From an uncultured Clostridium sp. (GTDB taxonomy: Bacteria; Bacillota; Clostridia; Christensenellales; Pumilibacteraceae): a DNA stretch of 11,839 nucleotides. The notes under the pieces are model-generated. The model ran no database searches and was not told where the DNA came from. It was given only the letters and a program-made list of their open reading frames with translations. Location: NCBI GenBank assembly GCA_900555125.1, contig USKH01000018.1, positions 1-11,839 on the forward strand. Reading direction: 5' to 3'. Made by a program: the position numbers and the translations under genes. The first letter of the stretch is position 1. Each line of letters starts with the position of its first letter. Shown here piece by piece: positions 1 through 6,500 of this stretch.

Positions 1-1407
1 ACGTTTGCAATCTTTACAAGCGAATCCAAAGTCAATATTGCCGTCACCAGCGGTACCGTCAAGGTCACGGCGGAAGTTACGGGGCTTACTTTGTATTCGC
101 CCACGACTCTTAATGCCGACGGAAGCGTTGCCGAAATGGAAAACGCCGCAACCGAAGAGACTTTCAAAAACGGCGGAACGGCAGCGATGAACGACGGTAA
201 ACTGGTGGTGACAAAAATGACTCCGGGCGATAAAGTAACTGCGGAATTAACCGTTACCAACAACAGTAACGTGTCCGTTTTGTATCGCTACGGGTATACT
301 CTGCTCGCAGGAGACGGCACCGCATACGACGCTGACGCTCTCATGCTGTTCGAAGGTCTTAATTTCGATTTTGACGGTAAAATCGCAAAAACCGTTACGG
401 ACAACGGCGCAAACGTTACGGTCGCTTATAAAACCGCTTATGCTGAACTGCCCGCAAGCAAGAAGATAAACGTTATTGTCGAATTGCCCGGAAGTGCAGG
501 AAATAAATATCGGAATCTTTCGCTGACTATCGGTTTCGCGGTCGAAGCCGTTCAGGCTAATATCGATACGAGCAACGTTACCGAGCAAATTACTTCCGTA
601 GCTTTTGCGGGAGAAAACGTTAACGAACAGTTAAACAAAGAGGGCGCAACCGTAGTTATAACCGAGAGCAACACCATCGACAACACCGCTACCATAAAAA
701 GCGGCGTAACTATTACCGGTTTGGGGAAAGAGAACACCACGCTTAACGTTCACAATACCGAAGTTAGTTCGGAAAACGTAACCATTAAAGATATGACCGT
801 AAAAGGCACAGGTTCTGCGGGAACGGGCGGAACGCTTAATATAAGCGGAAACAATACCGCAATCGAAAATGTAGATTACGAAGGCGACGGTAATATTGCG
901 ATTGCCGTTTCTACCGGAAACCAAAATACGGGTACTATTTTCAAAAATACGAAAATAACCAATGCTTTCCGCGGTATTCAGTTCTGGAGCTTGTCCGGTG
1001 ATTCTGTTATAGACAAGTGCGTTCTTGATGTGGCAGGTTATACGTTCAATATAGACTCTGCCGTTGCAGGTTCGACTCTCACGATTAAAGATTCCACTCT
1101 CAACGGTTGGACTTCGTACACGAGTGGCATCAATCTGGTTACTTTCGATAATTGTAAACTCGGATTGAATGCGTATCAGTATCTCCGTCCGTATTCGGAA
1201 ACCAAGCTTACAAACTGCGAGTTCACTTCCGCAGGCTATCAACTCAATGCAGGCGGAACCGACGCGTACACGATAACTATCGATAACTGTACTAAAAACG
1301 GCGTTGCCATTACTGCCGATAACGTCAAAACGCTTTTACTTGATTCGGACGACTGGAACGCAAATGCGACGCTTGTCGTCAACGGAACGGTTGTAACCGT
1401 ATTATAA
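1..1407 (+). CDS. Secreted TasA/camelysin-like protein with right-handed beta-helix (5' end missing)
   Basis: The frame is open from base 1 to the TAA at 1405-1407 (468 visible codons), so the true start lies upstream; the TTG at 91 is internal and has no ribosome site. The first visible residues, TFAIFTSESKVNIAVTSG, match the region around the cleavage site of SipW-dependent signal peptides (Ala-x-F-A-x-F-T-S/D-x), as in TasA, camelysin and related clostridial proteins. Visible residues about 1-185 form a beta-rich domain of that kind, with repeated V-x-A/V strands. Residues about 190-455 are rich in Asn, Thr, Gly and Ile with recurring units such as NVTIKDMTV, TIFKNTKIT, VIDKCVLDV, TLTIKDSTL and TKLTNCEF. 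This is the pattern of a right-handed parallel beta-helix (pectin-lyase-like fold). No LPXTG or anchor segment is seen; the protein ends in a hydrophobic strand. A secreted or fibre-associated surface role, possibly carbohydrate binding, is inferred. No catalytic residues of a polysaccharide lyase could be assigned. Confidence 0.8.
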   Translation, partial: TFAIFTSESKVNIAVTSGTVKVTAEVTGLTLYSPTTLNADGSVAEMENAATEETFKNGGTAAMNDGKLVVTKMTPGDKVTAELTVTNNSNVSVLYRYGYTLLAGDGTAYDADALMLFEGLNFDFDGKIAKTVTDNGANVTVAYKTAYAELPASKKINVIVELPGSAGNKYRNLSLTIGFAVEAVQANIDTSNVTEQITSVAFAGENVNEQLNKEGATVVITESNTIDNTATIKSGVTITGLGKENTTLNVHNTEVSSENVTIKDMTVKGTGSAGTGGTLNISGNNTAIENVDYEGDGNIAIAVSTGNQNTGTIFKNTKITNAFRGIQFWSLSGDSVIDKCVLDVAGYTFNIDSAVAGSTLTIKDSTLNGWTSYTSGINLVTFDNCKLGLNAYQYLRPYSETKLTNCEFTSAGYQLNAGGTDAYTITIDNCTKNGVAITADNVKTLLLDSDDWNANATLVVNGTVVTVL

Positions 1408-1474
1408 TACAAAAAATCCGAAAAACGCCGATATAATGGCGATATAGAGGCAGGCGTTTACTGCCGGCTATAAT

Positions 1475-1508
1475 AAAAACGGGAGCATAGTGTTTTGCTT
1501 CCGTTTTT
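1475..1508. terminator. Probable bidirectional rho-independent terminator
   Basis: Bases 1475-1487 (AAAAACGGGAGCA) pair with 1496-1508 (TGCTTCCGTTTTT) in a 13-bp stem with one G-U pair and an 8-base loop. The stem carries an A-run on one side and a T-run on the other, so it can act on both strands. It lies 68 bases after the beta-helix gene and about 110 bases past the end of the convergent thioesterase gene. The rest of 1408-1616 shows no gene, only weak short hairpins. Confidence 0.75.
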
Positions 1509-1616
1509 ACTTTTAAATTGTTGCGTTGTTTTTGGTTTACGGCAATAGATATCGGGATGAATGATGTCGCAAATTATAAATTACAGGTTTTTTGCCGATT
1601 TTGTATGTTCTGAAAC

Positions 1617-2384
1617 TTACCTTGTTTTGATAATTGCCGAGAAAACTCTCTTTTCCGAAGTTTTTCCAAGAAAAAATACGGTTTTTCTTGTTTTTCCGGT
1701 GTTCTCGTCGGTTGTTTCCTTTTGTGCCGAATAAACTTCGAGCGTTTCTCCTTCGCGGCACTCGTTGATATAGTCCAGCCGCATGTCCGAAACGTCGATT
1801 TTTTCCCAGAATTCGGATGGATAGCAATCGTAAATGAAATTGACGTACTTTGCGTTGTTCACGTGATGATTGAAATCAAGGTCGGAACAACGTACTATAT
1901 GCGTAAATTTAAGATCGGCGGGCAAAAACTCCGGCTCTTTTTCCGATAAAGAGGAGATAAGCATGCGTTCTTTTTTGTGTTCGAGATCTTTCGGATAGCA
2001 AGTAAGACCGGAAACGGGGCGCAACTTTCGCGTTTTTGCGTCCAGCACGCACCACTCGGTTTTGCTTGCAACCAGCAGATTGCCCTTTTGATCTTTGATG
2101 TAATTCTGCCTTTCGCAGCGCATGAGCGACGGCGGAAGAGGATAAGTTCCCACGATAAGATTTTCTTCCCAGACTGGAACGCGTTCGATGTGCAGGAAAT
2201 TGCGTGTAATCACCCAGAAAGCCCCGTCCTCACGGTAAAGAGTGGGTGCGTCCACTTTCATTTCTTCGGTGTGCATGGTTTCGGCGTCTTCGATAAGTTC
2301 GAGCATGCCGAGAAGCGACAGCCGGAATAAAGTGTCCGTTCTCGACGCGTCTACGCGGGCTTCGGTTTCAAAATAATTGTTCAT
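1617..2384 (-). CDS. Acyl-ACP thioesterase (hotdog fold, FatA/bacterial TE type)
   Basis: This 255-residue cytosolic enzyme should hydrolyse acyl-ACP to free fatty acid and ACP, ending or re-routing type II fatty acid synthesis. The length fits the bacterial acyl-ACP thioesterase family (two tandem hotdog domains, about 240-260 residues). The N-terminal hotdog starts ARVDASRTDTLF and includes the WVITR strand near residues 57-61, a family hallmark. The second hotdog carries SDLDFNHHVNNAKYVNFI (residues about 167-184), the conserved D-x-N-x-HVNN-x-KY catalytic segment. The start is set by AGAGGA (bases 2391-2396 on the complementary strand) six bases before the ATG. The gene is divergent from a TetR-type regulator, with 119 bases between the two starts, suggesting local control. 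Substrate chain length cannot be read from the sequence. Transcription probably ends at the hairpin at 1475-1508. Confidence 0.9.
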   Translation of the reverse strand: MNNYFETEARVDASRTDTLFRLSLLGMLELIEDAETMHTEEMKVDAPTLYREDGAFWVITRNFLHIERVPVWEENLIVGTYPLPPSLMRCERQNYIKDQKGNLLVASKTEWCVLDAKTRKLRPVSGLTCYPKDLEHKKERMLISSLSEKEPEFLPADLKFTHIVRCSDLDFNHHVNNAKYVNFIYDCYPSEFWEKIDVSDMRLDYINECREGETLEVYSAQKETTDENTGKTRKTVFFLGKTSEKRVFSAIIKTR

Positions 2385-2400
2385 AAACGCTCCTCTTTTC

Positions 2401-2430
2401 TTGACATATTGTACAGTTGTATATTATAAT
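2401..2430 (+). promoter_or_regulatory. Sigma-70-type promoter for the TetR-type gene
   Basis: TTGACA (2401-2406) and TATAAT (2425-2430) are both perfect consensus boxes, 18 bases apart. Transcription would start near 2437, giving a leader of about 67 bases before the ATG at 2504. The same stretch must also hold the minus-strand promoter for the thioesterase gene. Candidates there (TTGTAT at 2429-2434, TACAAT at 2408-2413, read on the minus strand) have poor spacing and are not resolved. Confidence 0.7.
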
Positions 2431-2434
2431 ACAA
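2417..2434. promoter_or_regulatory. Palindromic candidate operator over the -10 box
   Basis: TTGTAT (2417-2422) and ATACAA (2429-2434) form perfect 6-base inverted arms around ATTATA. The palindrome covers the -10 box of the regulator promoter and lies between the divergent genes, the usual place for a TetR-family operator. Related half-sites occur at 2409-2414 (TTGTAC) and in the perfect palindrome TTTGTACAAA at 2481-2490. Binding by the neighbouring regulator is inferred only. Confidence 0.45.
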
Positions 2435-2454
2435 AGAGAAGAAAATGTCTAATA

Positions 2455-2490
2455 AATAATGCGGCTTTGCCGATATTATTTTTGTACAAA
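2455..2490 (+). promoter_or_regulatory. Leader hairpin and second TTGTAC palindrome before the TetR-type gene
   Basis: In the 5' leader, AATAAT (2455-2460) pairs with ATTATT (2475-2480) and CGGC (2462-2465) pairs with GCCG (2469-2472) around a TTT loop, with a small internal mismatch. The hairpin runs straight into TTTT and then into the perfect palindrome TTTGTACAAA (2481-2490), which abuts the ribosome site AAAAGGA (2488-2494). It could be a weak attenuator or an operator within the leader. The stem is AT-rich at its base, so confidence is low. Confidence 0.3.
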
Positions 2491-2503
2491 AGGACGGAAA
2501 ACA

Positions 2504-3085
2504 ATGCGAAATATAATGGATAAAAGAGTACTCAAAACGCGCAATCTGATCAAGATGACTGTAGCCGGAATGCTGAAAAACAAGAATATCGACGATATAA
2601 GCGTTTCGGATATAGCGGCTCAGTCGCTTATTCAGCGTGCTACTTTTTACAATCACTATTCTTCGGTGTACGACGTCGTGCTTGATATATGGACAGATAT
2701 TACCGATCTTGCCGCCGAACAGTTCGAGGGTGTGGATTTTACCGCCATTCGACGTTCGGTAACCGATATATTTATTCACATCTCGCATACTTATCACGCA
2801 TTGCCGCTCGAATAGCGTGAATTTATTTCGTCCGAAAACCCCGTTGCTCTTAACGGAATACGAAAGTGGTTTACTGAGAATACTATAAACAAAGTTGAGC
2901 AAAAACAGCGCAAACTCACCGAGTTTGAAAAATATTCGGCAAGAATGTTCCTGAACGGCATAATCGATTCGTATTTTGCATGGAAAGAAGCTCGTCCGGA
3001 CGAAAAAAAGCGGGATATTTACGAATTTATAGGGTATGCCTCGCGCGTTGCCGACAACGCATGCAGTTTTATCGGTATTGAATAA
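2504..3085 (+). pseudogene. TetR-family regulator interrupted by an in-frame TAG
   Basis: ATG at 2504 follows AAAAGGA with nine bases between, so it is preferred over the upstream in-frame codon at 2459. Residues 1-60 give a TetR N-terminal DNA-binding domain: an amphipathic helix 1, then ISVSDIAAQSLIQRATFYNHYSSVYDVV, the helix-turn-helix with the ATFYNHY signature (segment quoted in parts: ISVSDIAAQS, then LIQRATFYNHY). Reading stops at TAG (2813-2815) after 103 residues. The same frame then continues without another stop for 89 codons, beginning REFISSENPVALNGIRKWF and including YSARMFLNGIIDSYFAWKEA, to TAA at 3083-3085. The joined product would be 193 residues, the normal size for the family, and the distal part looks like the helical TetR ligand/dimer domain. 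A single nonsense change, a sequencing error, or amber readthrough would each explain it. The truncated product keeps the HTH but loses the dimer domain, so it probably is not a working repressor. Confidence 0.75.
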
Positions 3086-3111
3086 TTTTATTTTTTATTT
3101 ACGATAATCGC

Positions 3112-3140
3112 TTTACTTTTTTTTGAACATATTGTATAAT
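3112..3140 (+). promoter_or_regulatory. Promoter for the 174-residue membrane protein gene
   Basis: TTTACT (3112-3117) and a perfect TATAAT (3135-3140) are separated by 17 bases, giving a start near 3147 and a leader of about 48 bases. The 10-base string ACATATTGTA just before the -10 (3127-3136) also occurs in the TetR/thioesterase promoter region at 2404-2413. Confidence 0.55.
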
Positions 3141-3194
3141 TAGTTTAAGCTGAAAAGCCGAAAAAACAAAAACCCAAGGAGGACTATTGAAAAA

Positions 3195-3719
3195 ATGGCA
3201 AAGAAAAAATCTATAACCAAGTATGCCGGATTTGCGGCAATACTGCTTGCACTGGCGTCAATCGGCTTCATGTTTGCGCCCGCAATCGTTTACGGATCGG
3301 GCGACGATCCAACGACTTACACCGCATTCCAGGCAATGTTCGGATACAACGAAACAATTACTATTGTGGGCAACATAACTGCCAACGTTAAGTATTTTGA
3401 CTTTTCGTTTATGAACCTTTTATCGCTTATACTGCTTGCGGCAGGTATAATTTTCTCTGTTCTCAAAATACTCAGCGGTAAAAACGCAAAGCTGTTCACG
3501 CTTATCACCACCGCTTGCTTTATCGTTGCCGGCGTATTCCTGTTTATGGTTGTCACTTACGCGATTGCTTCGACAAACGACGTTACGATAGGAGGCATTA
3601 ATCTGGCAAAATATTCTCTTTCCAAAGACAATATGACACTCGGCTGGGGCGCAATCGTTTCCGCTATCTGCGCGCTTATTGCAGGCGCTTGCAAGCTCGG
3701 CGAATTTTTGCTTGGCTGA
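3195..3719 (+). CDS. Four-helix membrane protein of unknown function
   Basis: This 174-residue protein has four predicted membrane helices at about residues 10-33, 72-91, 98-123 and 148-167. It has a basic N-terminus (MAKKKSITKY) and one longer extracytoplasmic loop (about 34-71) with Tyr, Thr and Asn. No family was recognised and no catalytic motif stands out. AAGGAGG (3176-3182) precedes the ATG by 12 bases; a closer TTG at 3187 is out of frame. The gene has its own promoter (TATAAT at 3135-3140) and a hairpin after it, so it seems to be a single-gene unit. Small four-helix proteins like this are common in Clostridia, and no function is proposed. Confidence 0.8.
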   Translation: MAKKKSITKYAGFAAILLALASIGFMFAPAIVYGSGDDPTTYTAFQAMFGYNETITIVGNITANVKYFDFSFMNLLSLILLAAGIIFSVLKILSGKNAKLFTLITTACFIVAGVFLFMVVTYAIASTNDVTIGGINLAKYSLSKDNMTLGWGAIVSAICALIAGACKLGEFLLG

Positions 3720-3748
3720 GAATAGAAAACAGTAAAATAGTTTATGTA

Positions 3749-3780
3749 AAAGACCGCGGGCTTAAAGGCTTACGGTCTTT
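3749..3780 (+). terminator. Probable rho-independent terminator
   Basis: AAAGACCG (3749-3756) pairs perfectly with CGGTCTTT (3773-3780). The stem can extend inward through one C-A mismatch by G-U and G-C pairs to a tiny AA loop. It ends in TTTGTT and lies 30 bases after the TGA of the membrane protein gene, before the next ribosome site. Confidence 0.6.
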
Positions 3781-3821
3781 GTTGTAAAAGACGCTTATGA
3801 AGGCGTTCGGGAGGAAATAAA

Positions 3822-4364
3822 TTGAAGTTTGAACTTAGTTTCGACTCCGGATATAAGGGCAGATTGCGCGACGCGCTGAAAACCAAGCTTTCCGCATTTT
3901 TGTGGCTTACGCTTATGGGCATTCTCGTTATTTTCGTCGCGTTTTACGTCATATTTTTCGATTATTCGAGGGTAATTACCGCTGTCGATCGCCTGCTGGG
4001 GTTTGCGCTGCTCGCTTGCGGGCTTACGCTTACGGTTGCCGCTCCGTTCGTTGCGATTTGTAAAGGTTTCAACAGGGGAATTACAGGTGAAATGCGTTTC
4101 TTGTTCGAGAAAAAAAGAGACGAAAAGGACTGGAAGTATGTGCTTACGGCTGTCCGTAACGGTTTGCCTTTCGACGAATACGGAACAGTGTCGCTCATCG
4201 ATATGAAGACGCGCGTCGCCGAGGTGAAAACAGTTAAAGGTACGGTTTACTATATTCCGCTTAAAGAAATTTCGGATGACGCTCGTCGCAATCTCGGCTT
4301 TGTCGAGGGTGACGTGCGGGCTTTACGTATTGCGGAAACCGCCGGGAAGAATAAAAAGCAATAA
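3822..4364 (+). CDS. Two-helix membrane protein with cytosolic C-terminal domain, unknown function
   Basis: The start is a TTG at 3822, supported by GGGAGGA (3809-3815) six bases upstream; no ATG is equally well placed. The 180-residue product has a polar N-terminal stretch (1-22), two membrane helices at about 24-47 and 58-80, then a soluble part of about 95 residues with a charged helix (EKKRDEKDWKY) and a strand-rich segment (VAEVKTVKGTVYYIPLKEI). The plan of two adjacent helices followed by a beta-rich domain with a YYIP strand resembles YcxB-like proteins, but this is a weak resemblance. No promoter of its own is obvious in the 40 bases after the upstream hairpin, so it may be read through from the preceding gene. 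It ends with a basic tail and is followed by a terminator-like hairpin. Confidence 0.75.
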   Translation: MKFELSFDSGYKGRLRDALKTKLSAFLWLTLMGILVIFVAFYVIFFDYSRVITAVDRLLGFALLACGLTLTVAAPFVAICKGFNRGITGEMRFLFEKKRDEKDWKYVLTAVRNGLPFDEYGTVSLIDMKTRVAEVKTVKGTVYYIPLKEISDDARRNLGFVEGDVRALRIAETAGKNKKQ

Positions 4365-4403
4365 AACGATGCGGCAAAAAATCTGTTTTGTTTGGCAACA
4401 TCC

Positions 4404-4435
4404 GGCTTCGCCCTTATTCGGAGCGGAGCTTTTTT
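4404..4435 (+). terminator. Probable terminator before the polysaccharide operon
   Basis: GCTTCGCCC (4405-4413) pairs imperfectly (one wobble, one bulge) with GGAGCGGAGC (4420-4429) and is followed directly by six T residues (4430-4435). It lies 40 bases after the stop of the two-helix membrane protein gene and separates it from the operon promoters. Confidence 0.55.
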
Positions 4436-4490
4436 ATGTGCCGAAAAATTTGTAAGAAACTTAAATTCCGCTGTTTTTTATCGGATATGA

Positions 4491-4518
4491 TTGACAAAGC
4501 TTGCTTTTGCGATAAAAT
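4491..4518 (+). promoter_or_regulatory. Upstream promoter P1 of the polysaccharide operon (candidate)
   Basis: A perfect TTGACA (4491-4496) is followed after 16 bases by TAAAAT (4513-4518). It is weaker in the -10 than the promoter just downstream, and it may instead serve as extra regulatory DNA. Confidence 0.45.
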
Positions 4519-4520
4519 AC

Positions 4521-4549
4521 TTGAAAAATGCTCGCGAATGTGTTATAAT
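4521..4549 (+). promoter_or_regulatory. Main promoter P2 of the polysaccharide operon
   Basis: TTGAAA (4521-4526), a 17-base spacer and a perfect TATAAT (4544-4549) give a near-consensus promoter. Transcription should start near 4556, which places the first leader hairpin within a few bases of the 5' end of the RNA. Confidence 0.75.
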
Positions 4550-4559
4550 ACGATAGAAT

Positions 4560-4612
4560 GCGGATAGAAGGCATGTTTTTATCCGCGCAAATCGTGAACA
4601 GCCGATGTTGCG
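4560..4612 (+). promoter_or_regulatory. Structured 5' leader: two consecutive hairpins abutting the ribosome site
   Basis: Hairpin A: GCGGATA (4560-4566) pairs perfectly with TATCCGC (4580-4586) and can extend by GAA/TTT pairing. Hairpin B: GCAAATCG (4587-4594) pairs with CGAT (4603-4606) and TTGC (4608-4611) with one bulged G (4607) and an 8-base loop. B begins one base after A ends and finishes next to the ribosome site AAGGA (4613-4617). The leader is thus almost wholly base-paired, leaving the ribosome site open. It may stabilise the RNA or regulate translation. No known riboswitch class was recognised. Confidence 0.5.
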
Positions 4613-4627
4613 AAGGACTAAATACGT

Positions 4628-6499
4628 ATGTACAAACACTTTTTCAAAAGATTCATGGATATTCTGCTATCGGGATTGGCGATAATAATTCTCGCGTTTC
4701 CCATGCTTATAGTGTCGATAATAATAAAAATCGACTCACCCGGCCCTGTTCTGTTCAGGCAAAAACGAGTGGGACGGCGCAAAAAATATTTTACCATACT
4801 CAAATTTCGCTCCATGCCCGTTTCCGCGCCGCACGACACGCCCACGCATGAACTTGAAAACGCCGAAAGTCTTTTAAGCCGTTGGCAACGCTTTATGCGC
4901 AGGTCGAGTATAGACGAGCTTCCGCAACTTTTCAATATTTTCATCGGACAGATGTCGATAATAGGACCTCGCCCGGCACTTTGGAACCAGTACGATCTCA
5001 TCGAAGAACGCGATAAATACGGAGCAAACGACGTTCGCCCGGGACTTACGGGTTGGGCGCAGATTAACGGCAGAGACGAGCTGGAAATTGCCGAAAAGGC
5101 ACGCTTGGACGGCGAATACGTTCATAAGCTTAGTTTCGGATTCGATTGTAAATGCTTTTTCGGAACGATAGGCAAAGTGCTGCACCACGACGGAGTAGTC
5201 GAGGGCGGCACCGGCGAAATGCATAAAAGCGAGGCGAAAAATGCCGCGCCTTCGGATATGTCCGAAGTTGCCGCAACCGTAACCGGTCAGTCGTCGGAAA
5301 CCGCAGCCGCAGAACAGCCCGAAAAGCAAGCCGAAAGCTCGGCTTTGCCCGATGCCGATCAACGGAACGAGATGGAAAAAGCCGCATTCGGCAAAAAAAT
5401 CATGCTTATATGCGTTTCGTCTCAAAACGTGCTTACTTTCCGCAAAGAACTCATTGGTTCGTTGCAAAACGCGGGGTGCGAAGTGTCGGTTGTGTGCTTT
5501 GACGACGTTTATCGCGAAAAAATCGAGCCGCTCGGCGTTGATTTTATATCTGTGGGAGACAGCAACCGCAGCACAAATCCTCTGAAAGTGCTTGCGCTCA
5601 AAAAGAAATACCGCGCGATTATCGAAAGCAAAAAGCCCGACGTCGTGTTCGCTTTTGCAATGAAACCCAACGCTCTGGGCGTCCCCGCCGCAAAAAAAGC
5701 GGGAGTAAAGGAAATTTATTCGATGGTGGAAGGCGCAGGCGACGTGTTTATCAATAATTCGCTTAAATGGAAGCTAATACGCATTTACGTCAGCCATTTG
5801 TACAAAAAGGCGTTCAAGATAAGCCGAAAAGTAATTTTCTTAAACGAGGACGACAAAAAAGAGTTTATCTCGCGCAAACTGGTCAAACAGAACAAGTGCG
5901 AGATTATAAACGGCATAGGCGTGGACGTGAACAAATTCGCTTTCAAACCCATGACAAACGACGCAAACTTTCTCATGGTTGCCCGTATGCTTAAAACCAA
6001 GGGCGTTTTCGAGTACTGCGAAGCCGCTCGTATGGTTAAAGAGGTAAGACCGCAAGCCGTGTTCGGTTATGTCGGCGGCGAAGGTACCGTAACTCTCGAC
6101 GACATAAAGTCGTATATCGACGACGGAAGCGTGACTTATTACGGCACTACCGACGACGTTCGCCCCTATTATGAGAACTGCACCGCATTTGTTCTGCCGT
6201 CCTACCGGGAGGGAATGCCCATGGCGGTGATGGAAGCCGAAAGCACCGGGCGCGCCGTTATCGCTACCGATGTCAACGGTTGCCGCAGCGCGGTTCGCGA
6301 CGAATATAACGGCTTTTTGATACCAAAGGGCAAAAACTGCGCTCTTGAGCTTGCCAATAAGTGCATTTATTTTATAGATAATCCGGAAAAAGCGGTACAG
6401 ATGGGCGAAAAAAGTCGTATTCTTGCCGAAAACGAGTTTGACAGCCGCGTAATCAACCGTAAGCTTTTGCGCATTATCGGAATATCGGAGGACAAATAA
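4628..6499 (+). CDS. Fused initiating phosphoglycosyltransferase and GT4 glycosyltransferase
   Basis: This 623-residue protein joins two enzymes. Residues 1-195 are a monotopic phosphoglycosyltransferase of the PglC/WcaJ type (bacterial sugar transferase family). They comprise a re-entrant membrane helix (about 10-36), the KIDSPGPVLFRQKRVG segment, the catalytic Asp-Glu at 96-97 in SIDELPQL, MSIIGPRP, and VRPGLTGWAQI. This half should transfer a sugar phosphate from a UDP-sugar to undecaprenyl phosphate. Residues about 197-253 are an Ala/Glu/Ser/Gln-rich, probably disordered linker. Residues 255-623 are a GT-B retaining GT4 enzyme with VARMLKTKGV (about 451-460) and the E-x7-E motif (E528/E536) in YREGMPMAVMEAE. 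Its MVEGAGDVFI region resembles the PglA family, which adds the second sugar to an undecaprenyl-diphosphate-linked sugar. The fusion therefore plausibly couples steps one and two. AAGGA (4613-4617) is 10 bases before the ATG. The gene is first in the operon and has no frameshift sign; the frame runs intact through the linker. The exact sugars cannot be read from the sequence. Confidence 0.9.
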   Translation: MYKHFFKRFMDILLSGLAIIILAFPMLIVSIIIKIDSPGPVLFRQKRVGRRKKYFTILKFRSMPVSAPHDTPTHELENAESLLSRWQRFMRRSSIDELPQLFNIFIGQMSIIGPRPALWNQYDLIEERDKYGANDVRPGLTGWAQINGRDELEIAEKARLDGEYVHKLSFGFDCKCFFGTIGKVLHHDGVVEGGTGEMHKSEAKNAAPSDMSEVAATVTGQSSETAAAEQPEKQAESSALPDADQRNEMEKAAFGKKIMLICVSSQNVLTFRKELIGSLQNAGCEVSVVCFDDVYREKIEPLGVDFISVGDSNRSTNPLKVLALKKKYRAIIESKKPDVVFAFAMKPNALGVPAAKKAGVKEIYSMVEGAGDVFINNSLKWKLIRIYVSHLYKKAFKISRKVIFLNEDDKKEFISRKLVKQNKCEIINGIGVDVNKFAFKPMTNDANFLMVARMLKTKGVFEYCEAARMVKEVRPQAVFGYVGGEGTVTLDDIKSYIDDGSVTYYGTTDDVRPYYENCTAFVLPSYREGMPMAVMEAESTGRAVIATDVNGCRSAVRDEYNGFLIPKGKNCALELANKCIYFIDNPEKAVQMGEKSRILAENEFDSRVINRKLLRIIGISEDK

Positions 6500-6500
6500 A

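Noticed and set aside
91..93. TTG as the start of the beta-helix protein
   Set aside because: The frame is open to base 1 and encodes the conserved signal-peptide junction region upstream, so the gene is simply cut by the window edge.
631..1242. 203-codon open frame on the minus strand inside the beta-helix gene
   Set aside because: It is opposite a gene with clear domain content, has no ribosome site and no recognisable protein pattern; it is a shadow of repetitive coding sequence.
1426..1462. Small hairpins CGCC/GGCG and GGCAG/CTGCC after the beta-helix gene
   Set aside because: The stems are only 4-5 bases with no T-run; the stronger hairpin at 1475-1508 explains termination.
4558..4851. 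97-codon plus-strand open frame starting in the operon leader
   Set aside because: It overlaps the fused transferase gene in another frame, has no ribosome site and encodes no recognisable protein.
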